From: Nitriliruptoraceae bacterium
GTDB taxonomy: Bacteria; Actinomycetota; Nitriliruptoria; Nitriliruptorales; Nitriliruptoraceae
Direction of reading: 5' to 3'
Length of the DNA: 12,187 bases
Assembly (NCBI GenBank): GCA_007123425.1
Contig: SKLC01000262.1
Coordinates: forward strand, 1-12,187
Below the pieces are notes generated by a model. The model was not told the origin of the DNA. It was given only the letters and a program-made list of their open reading frames with translations, and made no database searches. This document shows, one piece after another, positions 1 through 7,778 of this stretch; the stretch's first letter is position 1, and every line of letters begins with the position of its first letter. Made by a program: the position numbers and the translations under genes.

Positions 1-66
1 ATCGGCGTGGTGCTGACGGTGCTGGCGGTGGTCATCGCCTTCGACGTGCGGGCGCTGGCCGCCTGA
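1..66 (+). CDS. C-terminal end of a membrane protein (partial)
   Basis: The first frame is open from base 1 and stops at TGA 64-66. It encodes 21 residues, starting IGVVLTVLAVVIAF and ending DVRALAA. The first 14 residues are uniformly hydrophobic, so this looks like the last transmembrane helix and short tail of an integral membrane protein whose start lies outside the window. The family cannot be assigned from this fragment. A 182-base gap separates it from the diguanylate cyclase gene on the same strand, so co-transcription is possible but not shown. Confidence 0.5.
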   Translation: MGVVLTVLAVVIAFDVRALAA

Positions 67-161
67 CGCCCGTGGCGCAGGGGCCGCCACCGGTGCCATC
101 CGGCGGCTCGCTCCGCGCCCACACGGGCGCCACGGGCGGGCGTGACGTCGCAGCCACGGCA

Positions 162-167
162 TATGCT
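162..167 (+). promoter_or_regulatory. Candidate -10 element upstream of the diguanylate cyclase gene
   Basis: TATGCT fits the TANNNT pattern of sigma-70-type -10 boxes and is one of few AT-rich hexamers in the 67-248 gap. A start of transcription near 174 would leave a leader of about 75 nt before the GTG at 249. No good -35 box lies at the usual distance; GTGACG at 142-147 is too close. The call is weak. Confidence 0.2.
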
Positions 168-248
168 CGTGGGACAGCGTCGCAGCGCGCACGGGGAGGA
201 TGCTGCGCGACCGATGTCCGGGGAGGCCACGGTGATCGGGAGCCCACC

Positions 249-2315
249 GTGAACGAGGACGCACGCCACACGGCGGGCATCACGACCCGACTGATCGTCT
301 CCTACGTGCGCCGGCGCCTGGGCGAGGACGGCGTGCGCCGGCTGCTGGAGCTCGCAGGCGACGCGCGGCCCGTCGAGGTGCTCGAGGACGAGACCTCCTG
401 GTCCTCCTACGATCAGAAGATCGCGCTGTTCGAGGCGGCCGCCGACGTGACCGCGGACCCCTGGGTCGCCCGCCGGATCGGCGAGTCGGTCCTCGGCGAG
501 CAGCTCGGCGGCCTCGTGCGGGTCGCGCTGGGCGCCCTGGGCACACCGCAGCTCGTGCTCCGCAGCATCGCACGCGCGAACGTGAAGTTCAGCACCAGCG
601 CCACGATGCGCACCATGGCCACCAGCCCCACCGGCGGCGTGGTCGCCTACCGGCTGCACGACGGACACCAGCCCAGCGTCCACGACTGCCGCTACAACCA
701 GGGTCTGCTCAGCCAGGTCCCGGCCCTGTTCGGCCTGCCGCCCGCCGAGATCACCCACACCCACTGCCAGGTCGAGGGCGCCGGCGAGTGCATCTACGAG
801 GTCCGCTGGTCGCGCCGACGCCGGTGGCGCGGCCCGTGGCAGGCCCGCGCCAGCGCGAGCGCACCCGCAGCCGAGGGCCTGGACCATCAGCTCGCCGAGC
901 TGGGACGCACCGTCACTGACCTGATCTCCACCGACGACCTGCAGGAGGTGCTGGCGCGGATCGCCGCGCGCGCGGGCTCGGCCGTCCACGCGCAGCACCA
1001 TCTGCTCGCCGTTCGCGTCCACGGCCGCGCCCACATCCATGCGGACGGGCTGGGTCCGGAGCGGGCGCAGCGGCTCGGGCACCAGCTGCTCGCCACGGGC
1101 TCGGTGGCGCTCGACGGCGCCCAGCCCCTGCTGGCCGCGGTGGCCTCCGCACGTTGCCACTACGGCTGGCTCGTGGCCTTCCAACCGGAGGATGCCGGCT
1201 TCCTGCCCACCGAGCGGCAGCACCTGGCCACCTACGCGGGTCTGGCCGCCGCGAGCCTCGACGTCAGCGTCGCCCTGCAGGAGGCACGCCGCTCCAGCGC
1301 GATCGGTGCCGCGCTGCTGCGGCTCAGCCACCAGCTGGCCGGCGTGCAGGACCTGCTCGCGGTGGCCCGCCGCGCGGCCGAGGCGGCCCCGTCGGTGGCG
1401 GGGTCGCACCGGGCCTCCCTGCTGCTGTGGGACCAGGAGACTCGCAGCATGCGCACGGCAGCGTCGGTCGGCTTCGAGGGCCTCGACGCGCAGGCGGCGC
1501 AGTTCGAGGTGCCCTGGGATGCCACGCCGCAGCTCTGGACGCAGCTGACGGACTCGCAGCCCGTGCTGCTCGACCGCGGTGCCGCGGACCCGTTCGTCCG
1601 CGAGGCGCTCGAGACCTACGGCCACGGCGCCGTCGCCGTGACCCCGATCCGAGCACAGGGCGAGCTGACCGGCCTCCTGCTGGCCTCATGGCTCGAGGGC
1701 CACGAGGGCGACACGGGCGACGCCGCCCACCTCGACGGCCTGGCGGGCATCGCCGACCAGGCGGGGCTGGCGATCACGCGCGTGCGCCTGCTCGACGAGG
1801 TGCGCTACGCGGCATCCCACGACGACCTGACGGGATTGGCGAGCCGGCAGCTGTTCACCGACCGCGTCGAGCGAGCCCTGACCGACAATCGTCGCTCCGA
1901 TCTCGGGTGCGCGGTCGCCTTCATCGACCTCGACGGCTTCAAGCAGGTCAACGACACCCACGGCCATGCCGCGGGCGATGAGGTGCTGGTCGAGGTGGCG
2001 GCGCGCATCCGAGCCGCCGTGCGCGAGACCGACAGCGTGGCGCGCCTGGCCGGCGACGAGTTCGCGGTGCTGCTGCGCGACCTGGCCGACCCCACCGCGA
2101 TCGACCGGGTCGCGGGTGCGCTGCGGGCGACGCTGCGCCGGCCCTACCAGGTCGGCGGCGGGACCGCGCACCTGTCGGCGAGCATCGGTGTGGCGTGTGC
2201 GCCGGAGCACGGGACCTCGGCGGGCGAGCTGCTCCGGGCGGCCGACATCGCGATGTACGAGGTCAAGCACGGGGGCGCGGGCGACGGGTTCCTGGTCGCC
2301 GCCCGGAGCACCTGA
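249..2315 (+). CDS. GAF-GGDEF diguanylate cyclase with an unassigned N-terminal sensor region
   Basis: The protein (688 aa) should condense two GTP into cyclic di-GMP in the cytoplasm. GTG 249 is the chosen start because GGGAG lies 6 nt upstream and recognisable protein begins right after it; the frame is open back to ATG 72, but that extension is low-complexity. Residues 1 to about 190 form an unassigned region ending in a GECIYEVRW block, reminiscent of V4R or AraC-type N-terminal ligand domains. Residues about 215-340 and 350-510 look like two GAF domains. The GGDEF domain begins at HDDLTGL (524), carries FIDLDGF (558-564, metal site) and AGDEF (601-605), an active variant. RETD at 592-595, five residues before AGDEF, matches the RxxD product-inhibition site. 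No EAL domain and no membrane segment are present, so it is a soluble cyclase. The signal it senses is unknown. Confidence 0.9.
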   Translation: MNEDARHTAGITTRLIVSYVRRRLGEDGVRRLLELAGDARPVEVLEDETSWSSYDQKIALFEAAADVTADPWVARRIGESVLGEQLGGLVRVALGALGTPQLVLRSIARANVKFSTSATMRTMATSPTGGVVAYRLHDGHQPSVHDCRYNQGLLSQVPALFGLPPAEITHTHCQVEGAGECIYEVRWSRRRRWRGPWQARASASAPAAEGLDHQLAELGRTVTDLISTDDLQEVLARIAARAGSAVHAQHHLLAVRVHGRAHIHADGLGPERAQRLGHQLLATGSVALDGAQPLLAAVASARCHYGWLVAFQPEDAGFLPTERQHLATYAGLAAASLDVSVALQEARRSSAIGAALLRLSHQLAGVQDLLAVARRAAEAAPSVAGSHRASLLLWDQETRSMRTAASVGFEGLDAQAAQFEVPWDATPQLWTQLTDSQPVLLDRGAADPFVREALETYGHGAVAVTPIRAQGELTGLLLASWLEGHEGDTGDAAHLDGLAGIADQAGLAITRVRLLDEVRYAASHDDLTGLASRQLFTDRVERALTDNRRSDLGCAVAFIDLDGFKQVNDTHGHAAGDEVLVEVAARIRAAVRETDSVARLAGDEFAVLLRDLADPTAIDRVAGALRATLRRPYQVGGGTAHLSASIGVACAPEHGTSAGELLRAADIAMYEVKHGGAGDGFLVAARST

Positions 2316-2334
2316 CACGGGCACGGCGCACCGA

Positions 2335-2374
2335 CGCCACGACGAGGCGCGCGCCGGCCAGCCTCGCCGTGGCG
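2335..2374. terminator. Bidirectional hairpin between convergent genes
   Basis: Arms 2335-2348 and 2361-2374 pair over 14 bp around a 12-nt loop. The single non-Watson-Crick position is A-C read on the + strand and a G-U wobble read on the - strand, so the hairpin is stronger for the rhodanese transcript. It ends exactly at the rhodanese stop codon (2375-2377) and lies 19 bases after the cyclase stop. There is no U-tract on either side, so it is either a U-less intrinsic terminator or a 3'-end stabilising structure. Confidence 0.55.
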
Positions 2375-2839
2375 CTACGGGGTGGTGGGAAGGCCGACGG
2401 CGGCGAGGTCCTCGTAGGCGCCGGCGTCGTGGAGGTCGGTGAAGCCCCGCTCCGCCATGCGCTGCGCCGCCTGCGCGCTGCGGTTCCCGGTGCGGCAGTA
2501 CAGGACGTAGGTGGCGTCGCGGTCCAGCTCGTCGATGCGGTCCTCGAAGTCGTCCCGCTGCACGTCGATCGCCAGGGCGCCATCGAGCGCCCCCGCAGCC
2601 ACCTCCTCCGGGGTCCGCACGTCGATGACCACCGCATCGGGCTGCGCCTCGAGCAGCTCCCGGGTCGCGTCGGCGTCCAGCACCGGGATGTCGCCCTCCG
2701 CGGCCGCAGTCGCGGCGCGGTCGGCGGCGTCCTCCGCGTCGCCGGTCGCGCCGGCCGCCTCACAGCCCGCGAGACCGAGGGCCCCGAGGGCCATGGCCAC
2801 GGCCGTGACCCGCAGCGGGTGGGTGCGAGCGACGGACAT
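2375..2839 (-). CDS. Rhodanese-like domain lipoprotein
   Basis: The 154-residue protein starts at ATG 2839, with GAGGAG (2846-2851) 6 nt upstream; a longer frame to 2914 exists but lacks this site and the signal-peptide arrangement. Residues 1-25 form a lipoprotein signal (R-rich n-region, hydrophobic core, lipobox LAGC) with the lipidated cysteine at 26. An Ala/Asp/Glu-rich linker runs to about residue 50. The single rhodanese domain follows, with VIDVRTPEE (71-79) and the active-site loop CRTGNRS, whose catalytic cysteine is C115. Rhodaneses carry a persulfide on this cysteine; single-domain exported forms are thought to move sulfur or sense redox state, but the substrate here is unknown. 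It would be anchored to the outer face of the membrane. It lies 178 nt downstream of the MMPL gene on the same strand and could be co-transcribed with it. Confidence 0.9.
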   Translation of the reverse strand: MSVARTHPLRVTAVAMALGALGLAGCEAAGATGDAEDAADRAATAAAEGDIPVLDADATRELLEAQPDAVVIDVRTPEEVAAGALDGALAIDVQRDDFEDRIDELDRDATYVLYCRTGNRSAQAAQRMAERGFTDLHDAGAYEDLAAVGLPTTP

Positions 2840-2875
2840 GGCGAGCTCCTCGACGGCACGGTCCGGCGCCTGGGC

Positions 2876-2911
2876 GCACGGTGGGGTCGCAAGGTGGCAA
2901 CGCCACCGTGC
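2876..2911 (-). other. Mutually exclusive hairpins between the MMPL and rhodanese genes
   Basis: GCACGGTGG (2876-2884) is a perfect inverted repeat of CCACCGTGC (2903-2911). The right arm also overlaps a shorter perfect hairpin, GGTGGC (2893-2898) with GCCACC (2902-2907) and a 3-nt loop. Only one of the two can form at a time. It sits 37-72 bases upstream of the rhodanese start and could be the 3' end of the MMPL transcript or a leader structure. There is no U-tract. Confidence 0.35.
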
Positions 2912-3017
2912 CACGGGATCTTCCCGCGCGCCAGTGCGAGGACGGCCGCGGCGAGCGCAGCCGCAGAGGACGGCCGGTGGCCACCCTGGCCCTCACCTGG
3001 TCGAGGCGGAGGTGCCC

Positions 3018-5450
3018 TCAGGCGCGCCGGCGGGTGGAGCGGTCCCACAGCGCCAGCAGGCACGGCAGCACCACGGTGGCGGCCACGGCGCTGAGCACGA
3101 TGGCGTAGACGATCACGAAGCCGAGCTGCCGGAACGGCAGCAGCGTCGAGGTGGTCAGCACCCCGAAGCCGATCGCCGTGGTCAGCGCGGACCCCAGCAC
3201 GGCCCCGCCGGTGTGCGACAGCGCCCGACGCAGCGCGGACCCGTCGCCCGCCGACGGGGTGTCGCGCTCCTGCAGGAACCGGGTCGAGACGTGGATGGTG
3301 AACGGCACCCCGATGCCGATCGACAGGGCCGCCAGCGTGGCGGTGACCGGGTTGAGCGGGATGCCGGTCACCGCCATCAGCCCGAACATCAGCGCCAGCA
3401 CGAAGCCGACGGGCAGCACGGTGAGCACGCCCACCGCCGGCTGCCGACGACGGACGCCGAACACGCCGGCCAGCAGCAGCATCACCGCGCCGAGCGCGAC
3501 CGCCATCGAGCGCAGCTGCGCGTCCTCGATGGCATCGCTGACGCTGGCCTGCACGATCTCCTGCGAGGTCGGCACGACGCTCACGCCGACGTCGCGCGCG
3601 GGCTCGAAGGCCTCCAGCACCGCCCGCTGCAGGCCCAGCGCCTCCTGCTGGTCCGCGTCGGTGCGCAGCTCCACGCGCCCGAGCCAGTCGCCGTCCTGGT
3701 GGGCCAGGACCTCCTCGGCGCTGTCCACCTCGTCGAGCAGCAGCTCGTAGAGCTCCTCCACCTCGGCGTCGTCGGTCACCGTCAGGTCCGGCTGCAGCCC
3801 CAGCTCCTCGAGTCGGCCGGCCAGCACCTCGTCCTCGCTGGCCTCGCCCAGCACCGAGGCGAGCGAGACCGCGTCGGCCTCGCCGTCGAGGCTGGCCACC
3901 GCCTCGACGTCGCTCACCTCCTCCAGCGAGTCGAGCACCGCGTCGTGCGCGTCCGGGGTGGCGAGGTCCCCGGTGAGCAGCACCTGCGTCGACTCGGCGA
4001 AGCCCCCGTCGAACTCCTCCTCCAGCAGCTCGAAGGTGGCCAGCTGGGGCTCGTCGCGGGGCACGAAGTCGGTGAGCTCGAACTCGCTGTCGAGCTGGGT
4101 GAACCCGTAGGCGCCGAGGAGGGTGAGCGCACCGGCGACCGCGAGCACGGGCACCGGGGCCCGCTCGGCGAGCCAGGCGAGCCGGCCGACCAGGCGCGGC
4201 AGCGTCGAGCGGTCCGCACCCTGCAGCGCCCTGGTGGGCAGCCGCTCCCGCCGCACCGCGCGCCGGTCGAGGAGCACGCGCGCCGCCGGCAGGAAGGTCA
4301 TGGTGAGCACGAAGGCGGCGGCGATGCCGGTCGCGGCCAGCACTCCCAGCGTGGCCAGGAAGTCCACCGGGCTGACGAGGTTGGTGAGGAACCCGATCGC
4401 CGTCGCCACGGTGTCGAGCAGCAGCGCCACCCCGACCGTGGCCACCGCCCGCAGGTAGGAGCGGCCGGGCGCCGCCGTCGCGCCGACCTCGGTGCGGTAG
4501 CGGGCCAGCAGATGGATGGCGAAGTCCACGCCCAGGGCGACCACGAGGATCGGCACGACCTGCGTCTGGGAGTCGAAGGCGCCGATGAGCCCGGCGTAGC
4601 CCGGTCCGAGCAGCACCCCCAGCCCCTGCATCCAGACGATGGCGAACAGGATCGTCACCAGCGTCACGCCGACGTCGGCGAGGGTGCGCCGCAGGATCCG
4701 GCCACGCCCCTCGTCGACGGGCCGCATCCAGTAGACCAGCGCGAGGACCGCGAGGATGATCACCAGGGCGGTGCCGAACAGCTGCCCGATCTCCGGGCCG
4801 ACGTCGGAGTCCTCGAGCAGCAGCTCCAGCGACAGCGGCGCGACCTCGAGCCCCTCGGGGACCTCGACGTCAGCCACGGCCGCGACGAGGTCGCGCTGCC
4901 GGTCGAGGATCTCCTCCTGATCCAGGCCCTCGGTGTCCTGCGAGACGAGCACCAGGCCCGCCCGCGGCGGCTCGCCGGTGGCCAGCAGCTGGTCGAGCAG
5001 CGCCCCGACCTCGTCCGGCAGCTGCCCTGCGCCCTGCTCCTGCAGGTCACGGACCTCGGCGTCATCGAGCCCGTCCGCCTCGAGGTCCTGCCTCTCCGCG
5101 GCCGCCGACGCGGCGTCGAGGAAGCCCACGATCGCCGGCTGCGCTCCCCGGTCGAGCAGCGTGTCGGCCAGGTCGGGATCGTCCTCGATGCGGTCGGTGA
5201 TGCGCTCTGTCACCATCAGGGCGTCGGCCGAGCGCACGTCGCGGCCCTCGGGGGCCTGCACCACGATCTGCAGCACCGCGCGAGGATCACCGAAGCGCTC
5301 GTCGAGGACCTCGAGCGCGTCGTCGAGCTCGTTGTCGACGGCGACGCCGTCCTCGAACTCCGCCTGCGTGGCCATGATGCCGAGGAGGGCGGTGAGCAGC
5401 ACGGTGAGCACCACGACCACCACGGGGTGGCGTGGGACGAGATGGCGCAA
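3018..5450 (-). CDS. MMPL/RND-superfamily membrane transporter
   Basis: The 810-residue protein has the duplicated RND layout: a first helix (about 8-25), a large acidic extracytoplasmic loop (about 28-210), a helix cluster (about 217-390), a second start helix near 425, a second acidic loop (about 445-620) and a last cluster (about 625-800). GVDFAIH with D309 matches the MMPL motif whose aspartate is linked to proton coupling. The equivalent place in the second half is GVPFTIH with proline at 716. This resembles uncharacterised 'predicted exporters of the RND superfamily', possibly for lipids or hydrophobic substrates; the substrate is unknown. I chose TTG 5450, with GGAG 7 nt upstream, because codons between GTG 5513 and 5450 have many A/T third positions (CTA, TGT, CGT, GGT) unlike the gene. 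GTG 5513 is the alternative. Confidence 0.87.
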   Translation of the reverse strand: MRHLVPRHPVVVVVLTVLLTALLGIMATQAEFEDGVAVDNELDDALEVLDERFGDPRAVLQIVVQAPEGRDVRSADALMVTERITDRIEDDPDLADTLLDRGAQPAIVGFLDAASAAAERQDLEADGLDDAEVRDLQEQGAGQLPDEVGALLDQLLATGEPPRAGLVLVSQDTEGLDQEEILDRQRDLVAAVADVEVPEGLEVAPLSLELLLEDSDVGPEIGQLFGTALVIILAVLALVYWMRPVDEGRGRILRRTLADVGVTLVTILFAIVWMQGLGVLLGPGYAGLIGAFDSQTQVVPILVVALGVDFAIHLLARYRTEVGATAAPGRSYLRAVATVGVALLLDTVATAIGFLTNLVSPVDFLATLGVLAATGIAAAFVLTMTFLPAARVLLDRRAVRRERLPTRALQGADRSTLPRLVGRLAWLAERAPVPVLAVAGALTLLGAYGFTQLDSEFELTDFVPRDEPQLATFELLEEEFDGGFAESTQVLLTGDLATPDAHDAVLDSLEEVSDVEAVASLDGEADAVSLASVLGEASEDEVLAGRLEELGLQPDLTVTDDAEVEELYELLLDEVDSAEEVLAHQDGDWLGRVELRTDADQQEALGLQRAVLEAFEPARDVGVSVVPTSQEIVQASVSDAIEDAQLRSMAVALGAVMLLLAGVFGVRRRQPAVGVLTVLPVGFVLALMFGLMAVTGIPLNPVTATLAALSIGIGVPFTIHVSTRFLQERDTPSAGDGSALRRALSHTGGAVLGSALTTAIGFGVLTTSTLLPFRQLGFVIVYAIVLSAVAATVVLPCLLALWDRSTRRRA

Positions 5451-5463
5451 CGCATCGCTCCGT

Positions 5464-5489
5464 GCGGGACCACGACACCGTAGTCCCGC
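5464..5489 (-). promoter_or_regulatory. 26-nt inverted repeat in front of the MMPL gene (operator or leader hairpin)
   Basis: GCGGGAC (5464-5470) and GTCCCGC (5483-5489) pair perfectly. The stem continues through one C-A position (a G-U wobble on the - strand) and three more base pairs to a 4-nt loop, giving 11 pairs. The repeat ends two bases before the GGAG ribosome-binding site (5458-5461) and overlaps TACGGT (5477-5482, - strand), a TANNNT-type candidate -10 box. It could be an operator covering the promoter or an mRNA hairpin controlling translation. No regulator gene lies next to it. Confidence 0.45.
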
Positions 5490-5612
5490 CTGCACCCCGG
5501 ATCGGACGGCCACCAGCGCCCCTCGGACGGGTGCGCACGGGCGCCCCGCGGGTCGAGCGTCAGGCCTGCCGCTCCGGGGGGCGCTCCACGTCCGGAGGCG
5601 AAGAACTGCACA

Positions 5613-5649
5613 CACCGGTGGTGACAGGCCTGTGGCCGGCGTGAATACT
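5613..5649 (+). promoter_or_regulatory. Candidate promoter of the metallophosphoesterase gene with adjacent palindrome
   Basis: GTGACA (5621-5626) matches five of six bases of the TTGACA -35 consensus. AATACT (5644-5649) lies 17 nt further on as a four-of-six -10 box. The palindrome CACCGGTG (5613-5620) touches the -35 box and could be a regulator site. A transcript starting near 5656 would have a leader of about 50 nt before ATG 5709. Confidence 0.4.
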
Positions 5650-5708
5650 CGGCGGGTCGGTGTCGGGCGGGTGAGGGGAGCGCGGAGCTCGCGCCGCGGG
5701 AGCAGACG

Positions 5709-7664
5709 ATGAGCACGGGCCGACTCGACCGTCGGGCGTTTCTGCGCCACACCGCCACCGCAGCCGCCGTGGGCGCCACCACCTCGCTGTGGCTGCCCGG
5801 CATACGCCCGCATGAGGCGTGGGCGCGCACGCGCGACCTCGTCGTCCACCCCGGCGGGACGACCTACGAGCGCACGATCGTGCCGCTGAAGGACCAGCTC
5901 TACACGCGCCTGCGCTACGGCGACGGCTGGCACCTGATGGTCCGCGACGAGCTCGCCGCGGCCAAGCCCAACCGCGAGAACCGACGGGTGACGCTGGCCA
6001 GCATCCTGCACCTGACGGACGTGCAGGTCCCGGACGCGCAGAGTCCCGCCCGCACCGAATGGCTGTCTCGCTACGTCGATCCCTTCCGCGCCGCGTGGCG
6101 GCCGCACGAGGCGGTCGTCAACCAGGTCAGCGACGCCGCGGTCAGCCAGTCGAGGGCGGTGGGTCGTGGGCCGGTGACCGGGCGCACCTACGACTTCGCG
6201 GTGTCCACCGGAGACAACATCGACAACATGCAGGCCAACGAGCTCCGGTGGTTCCTCGAGCTCCTCGACGGCGGCACGCTGACGCCCAACAGCGGCGGCG
6301 ACGGCTACGAGGGCGTGCAGGAGTACTGGCGCCACGAGGACCTCGCGGACGAGTTCCCCCCCGACGGCTACGACGACTTCTACTGGCGCCCCGATGAGCC
6401 GCCGGAGGGCTACTGGCAGGACGAGTTCAAGGCCGACCACGGCTACCCGACGCTGCCCGGGTTCCTCGACGCCGCCGTGCTGCCCTTCGAGGCGAAGGGA
6501 CTCGGGGTGCCGTGGTACTCGATGTACGGCAACCACGACGGGCTGGTGCAGGGCAACGTGCCCGCCGATCCGCTCTTCGGGGCGATCGCGACCGGGCAGC
6601 TCCCCTTTCCCCTGCCCGGCCTCCCGGAGGGCGCCGGCCCGAAGCTGGTGGGCTTCCCGCCCGGCTACTCCTGGTCTCCCGCCGGCGCGGGGCAGCTGCT
6701 CAACGACCTGCTCACGGGCGAGCTCGATCCATCCGTGCTGCTCCAAGCCCCGTGGCGGGCCGTCACCGCCGACCCGGATCGTCGACTGATCGGTCCGCGC
6801 GAGTACGTGCAGGCGCACTTCGACTGGTCGGACGGCGCGCCACACGGCCACGGCTTCACCGAGCAGAACCTCGGCGACGCCGACGTCGACACCACCCTGT
6901 ACTACACCTTCCACCCGGTCGAGGACGTGCCGCTGCTCGGCATCGCACTCGACACCACCAACCGGCGTGGGGGCGCCTCGGGCTCCATCGGTCGGCAGCA
7001 GCTGGCATGGCTCGAGCAGCAGCTGCAGGCGGTCCACTCCCGCTGGCACGCCCCCGATGGTCGCCAGGAGCGAAGCCGCGCCGAGGATCAGCTCGTGCTG
7101 CTGTTCTCCCACCACAACCTCGCCACGATGGACAACGACGCCGCCTCCCCCGACGACCCGAAGCGGGTGCTCGGCGACGAGCTCGAGGACGTGCTGCTGC
7201 GCTACCCCAACGTCGTGGCGCTGATCAACGGCCACAGCCACATGAACCGCATCTGGGCGCACGGCGACGCCCAGCGACGCAGCGACGGGTTCTGGGAGAT
7301 CGCCACCTCGGCGCAGCTCGACTTCCCCATGCAGACCCGGGTCATCGAGCTGGTCGACAACCGTGACCGCACCCTGTCGCTCGTCTGCTCGCTGATCGAC
7401 CAGGGCGGGCCCGCCGATCCCGTCAGCGCCTTCGGGCCGCCGGACGGCGCCTACGGCCACCTCGAGCTGGCCGCCTATGGCCGCGAGCTCGCCTACAACG
7501 ACTTCCGTGACCATCAGGGCCGCGAGAGCCTCTACGACCACCGCGTCGGCTCCCCCATGGACCGCAACGTGGAGCTGGTCCTGCCCACGCCCTTCCCGGT
7601 GCGCACCAGTGGCCCGCCCGAGCGGGTGGAGCGGGGCGCGCCTGCCCACGCCGGGCGCCGCTGA
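5709..7664 (+). CDS. Tat-exported calcineurin-like metallophosphoesterase (PPA1498 / TIGR03767 type)
   Basis: The 651-residue protein starts at ATG 5709 with GGGAG 6 nt upstream. It opens with a twin-arginine signal (DRRAFLR, R8-R9), an Ala-rich core and an AWA site at 37-39, so it should be exported folded with its metals. The calcineurin-like motifs appear in order: DVQ at 104-106 (Gln where most relatives have His), GDN 168-170, GNHD 274-277, HH 468-469 and GHSH 508-511. These build a two-metal site for phosphoester hydrolysis. The length, Tat signal and long insert between GDN and GNHD fit the actinobacterial PPA1498-type family as I recall it; the physiological substrate is not known. 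The last 35 or so residues are a Pro/Arg-rich tail. It is divergent from the MMPL gene and followed by a strong terminator, so it is probably monocistronic. Confidence 0.88.
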   Translation: MSTGRLDRRAFLRHTATAAAVGATTSLWLPGIRPHEAWARTRDLVVHPGGTTYERTIVPLKDQLYTRLRYGDGWHLMVRDELAAAKPNRENRRVTLASILHLTDVQVPDAQSPARTEWLSRYVDPFRAAWRPHEAVVNQVSDAAVSQSRAVGRGPVTGRTYDFAVSTGDNIDNMQANELRWFLELLDGGTLTPNSGGDGYEGVQEYWRHEDLADEFPPDGYDDFYWRPDEPPEGYWQDEFKADHGYPTLPGFLDAAVLPFEAKGLGVPWYSMYGNHDGLVQGNVPADPLFGAIATGQLPFPLPGLPEGAGPKLVGFPPGYSWSPAGAGQLLNDLLTGELDPSVLLQAPWRAVTADPDRRLIGPREYVQAHFDWSDGAPHGHGFTEQNLGDADVDTTLYYTFHPVEDVPLLGIALDTTNRRGGASGSIGRQQLAWLEQQLQAVHSRWHAPDGRQERSRAEDQLVLLFSHHNLATMDNDAASPDDPKRVLGDELEDVLLRYPNVVALINGHSHMNRIWAHGDAQRRSDGFWEIATSAQLDFPMQTRVIELVDNRDRTLSLVCSLIDQGGPADPVSAFGPPDGAYGHLELAAYGRELAYNDFRDHQGRESLYDHRVGSPMDRNVELVLPTPFPVRTSGPPERVERGAPAHAGRR

Positions 7665-7746
7665 CGGCGATCGACCGGGCCGTCGTGCACCCCACCCAGC
7701 TGCCGCTCCCGGCCGACGGACAGGCGGCCCGGGCCCGGACACCACG

Positions 7747-7778
7747 AAGAGCCCGCCGAGCATGCTCGGCGGGCTCTT
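7747..7778 (+). terminator. Strong palindromic terminator after the metallophosphoesterase gene
   Basis: AAGAGCCCGCCGAGC (7747-7761) and its exact reverse complement (7764-7778) flank a central AT, making a perfect 32-nt palindrome with a GC-rich stem. The arm ends in CTCTT followed by GTGCTG, so only a short T stretch follows. Because the end bases are AA and TT, it can work in both directions. It lies 82 bases after the metallophosphoesterase stop and separates that gene from the oppositely directed ssrA. Confidence 0.8.

Noticed and set aside
2511..5483. 990-codon open frame on the + strand
   Set aside because: It is antisense to the MMPL gene, rich in His, Gln and Arg, and has no family features. 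Such frames are expected opposite a high-GC3 gene.
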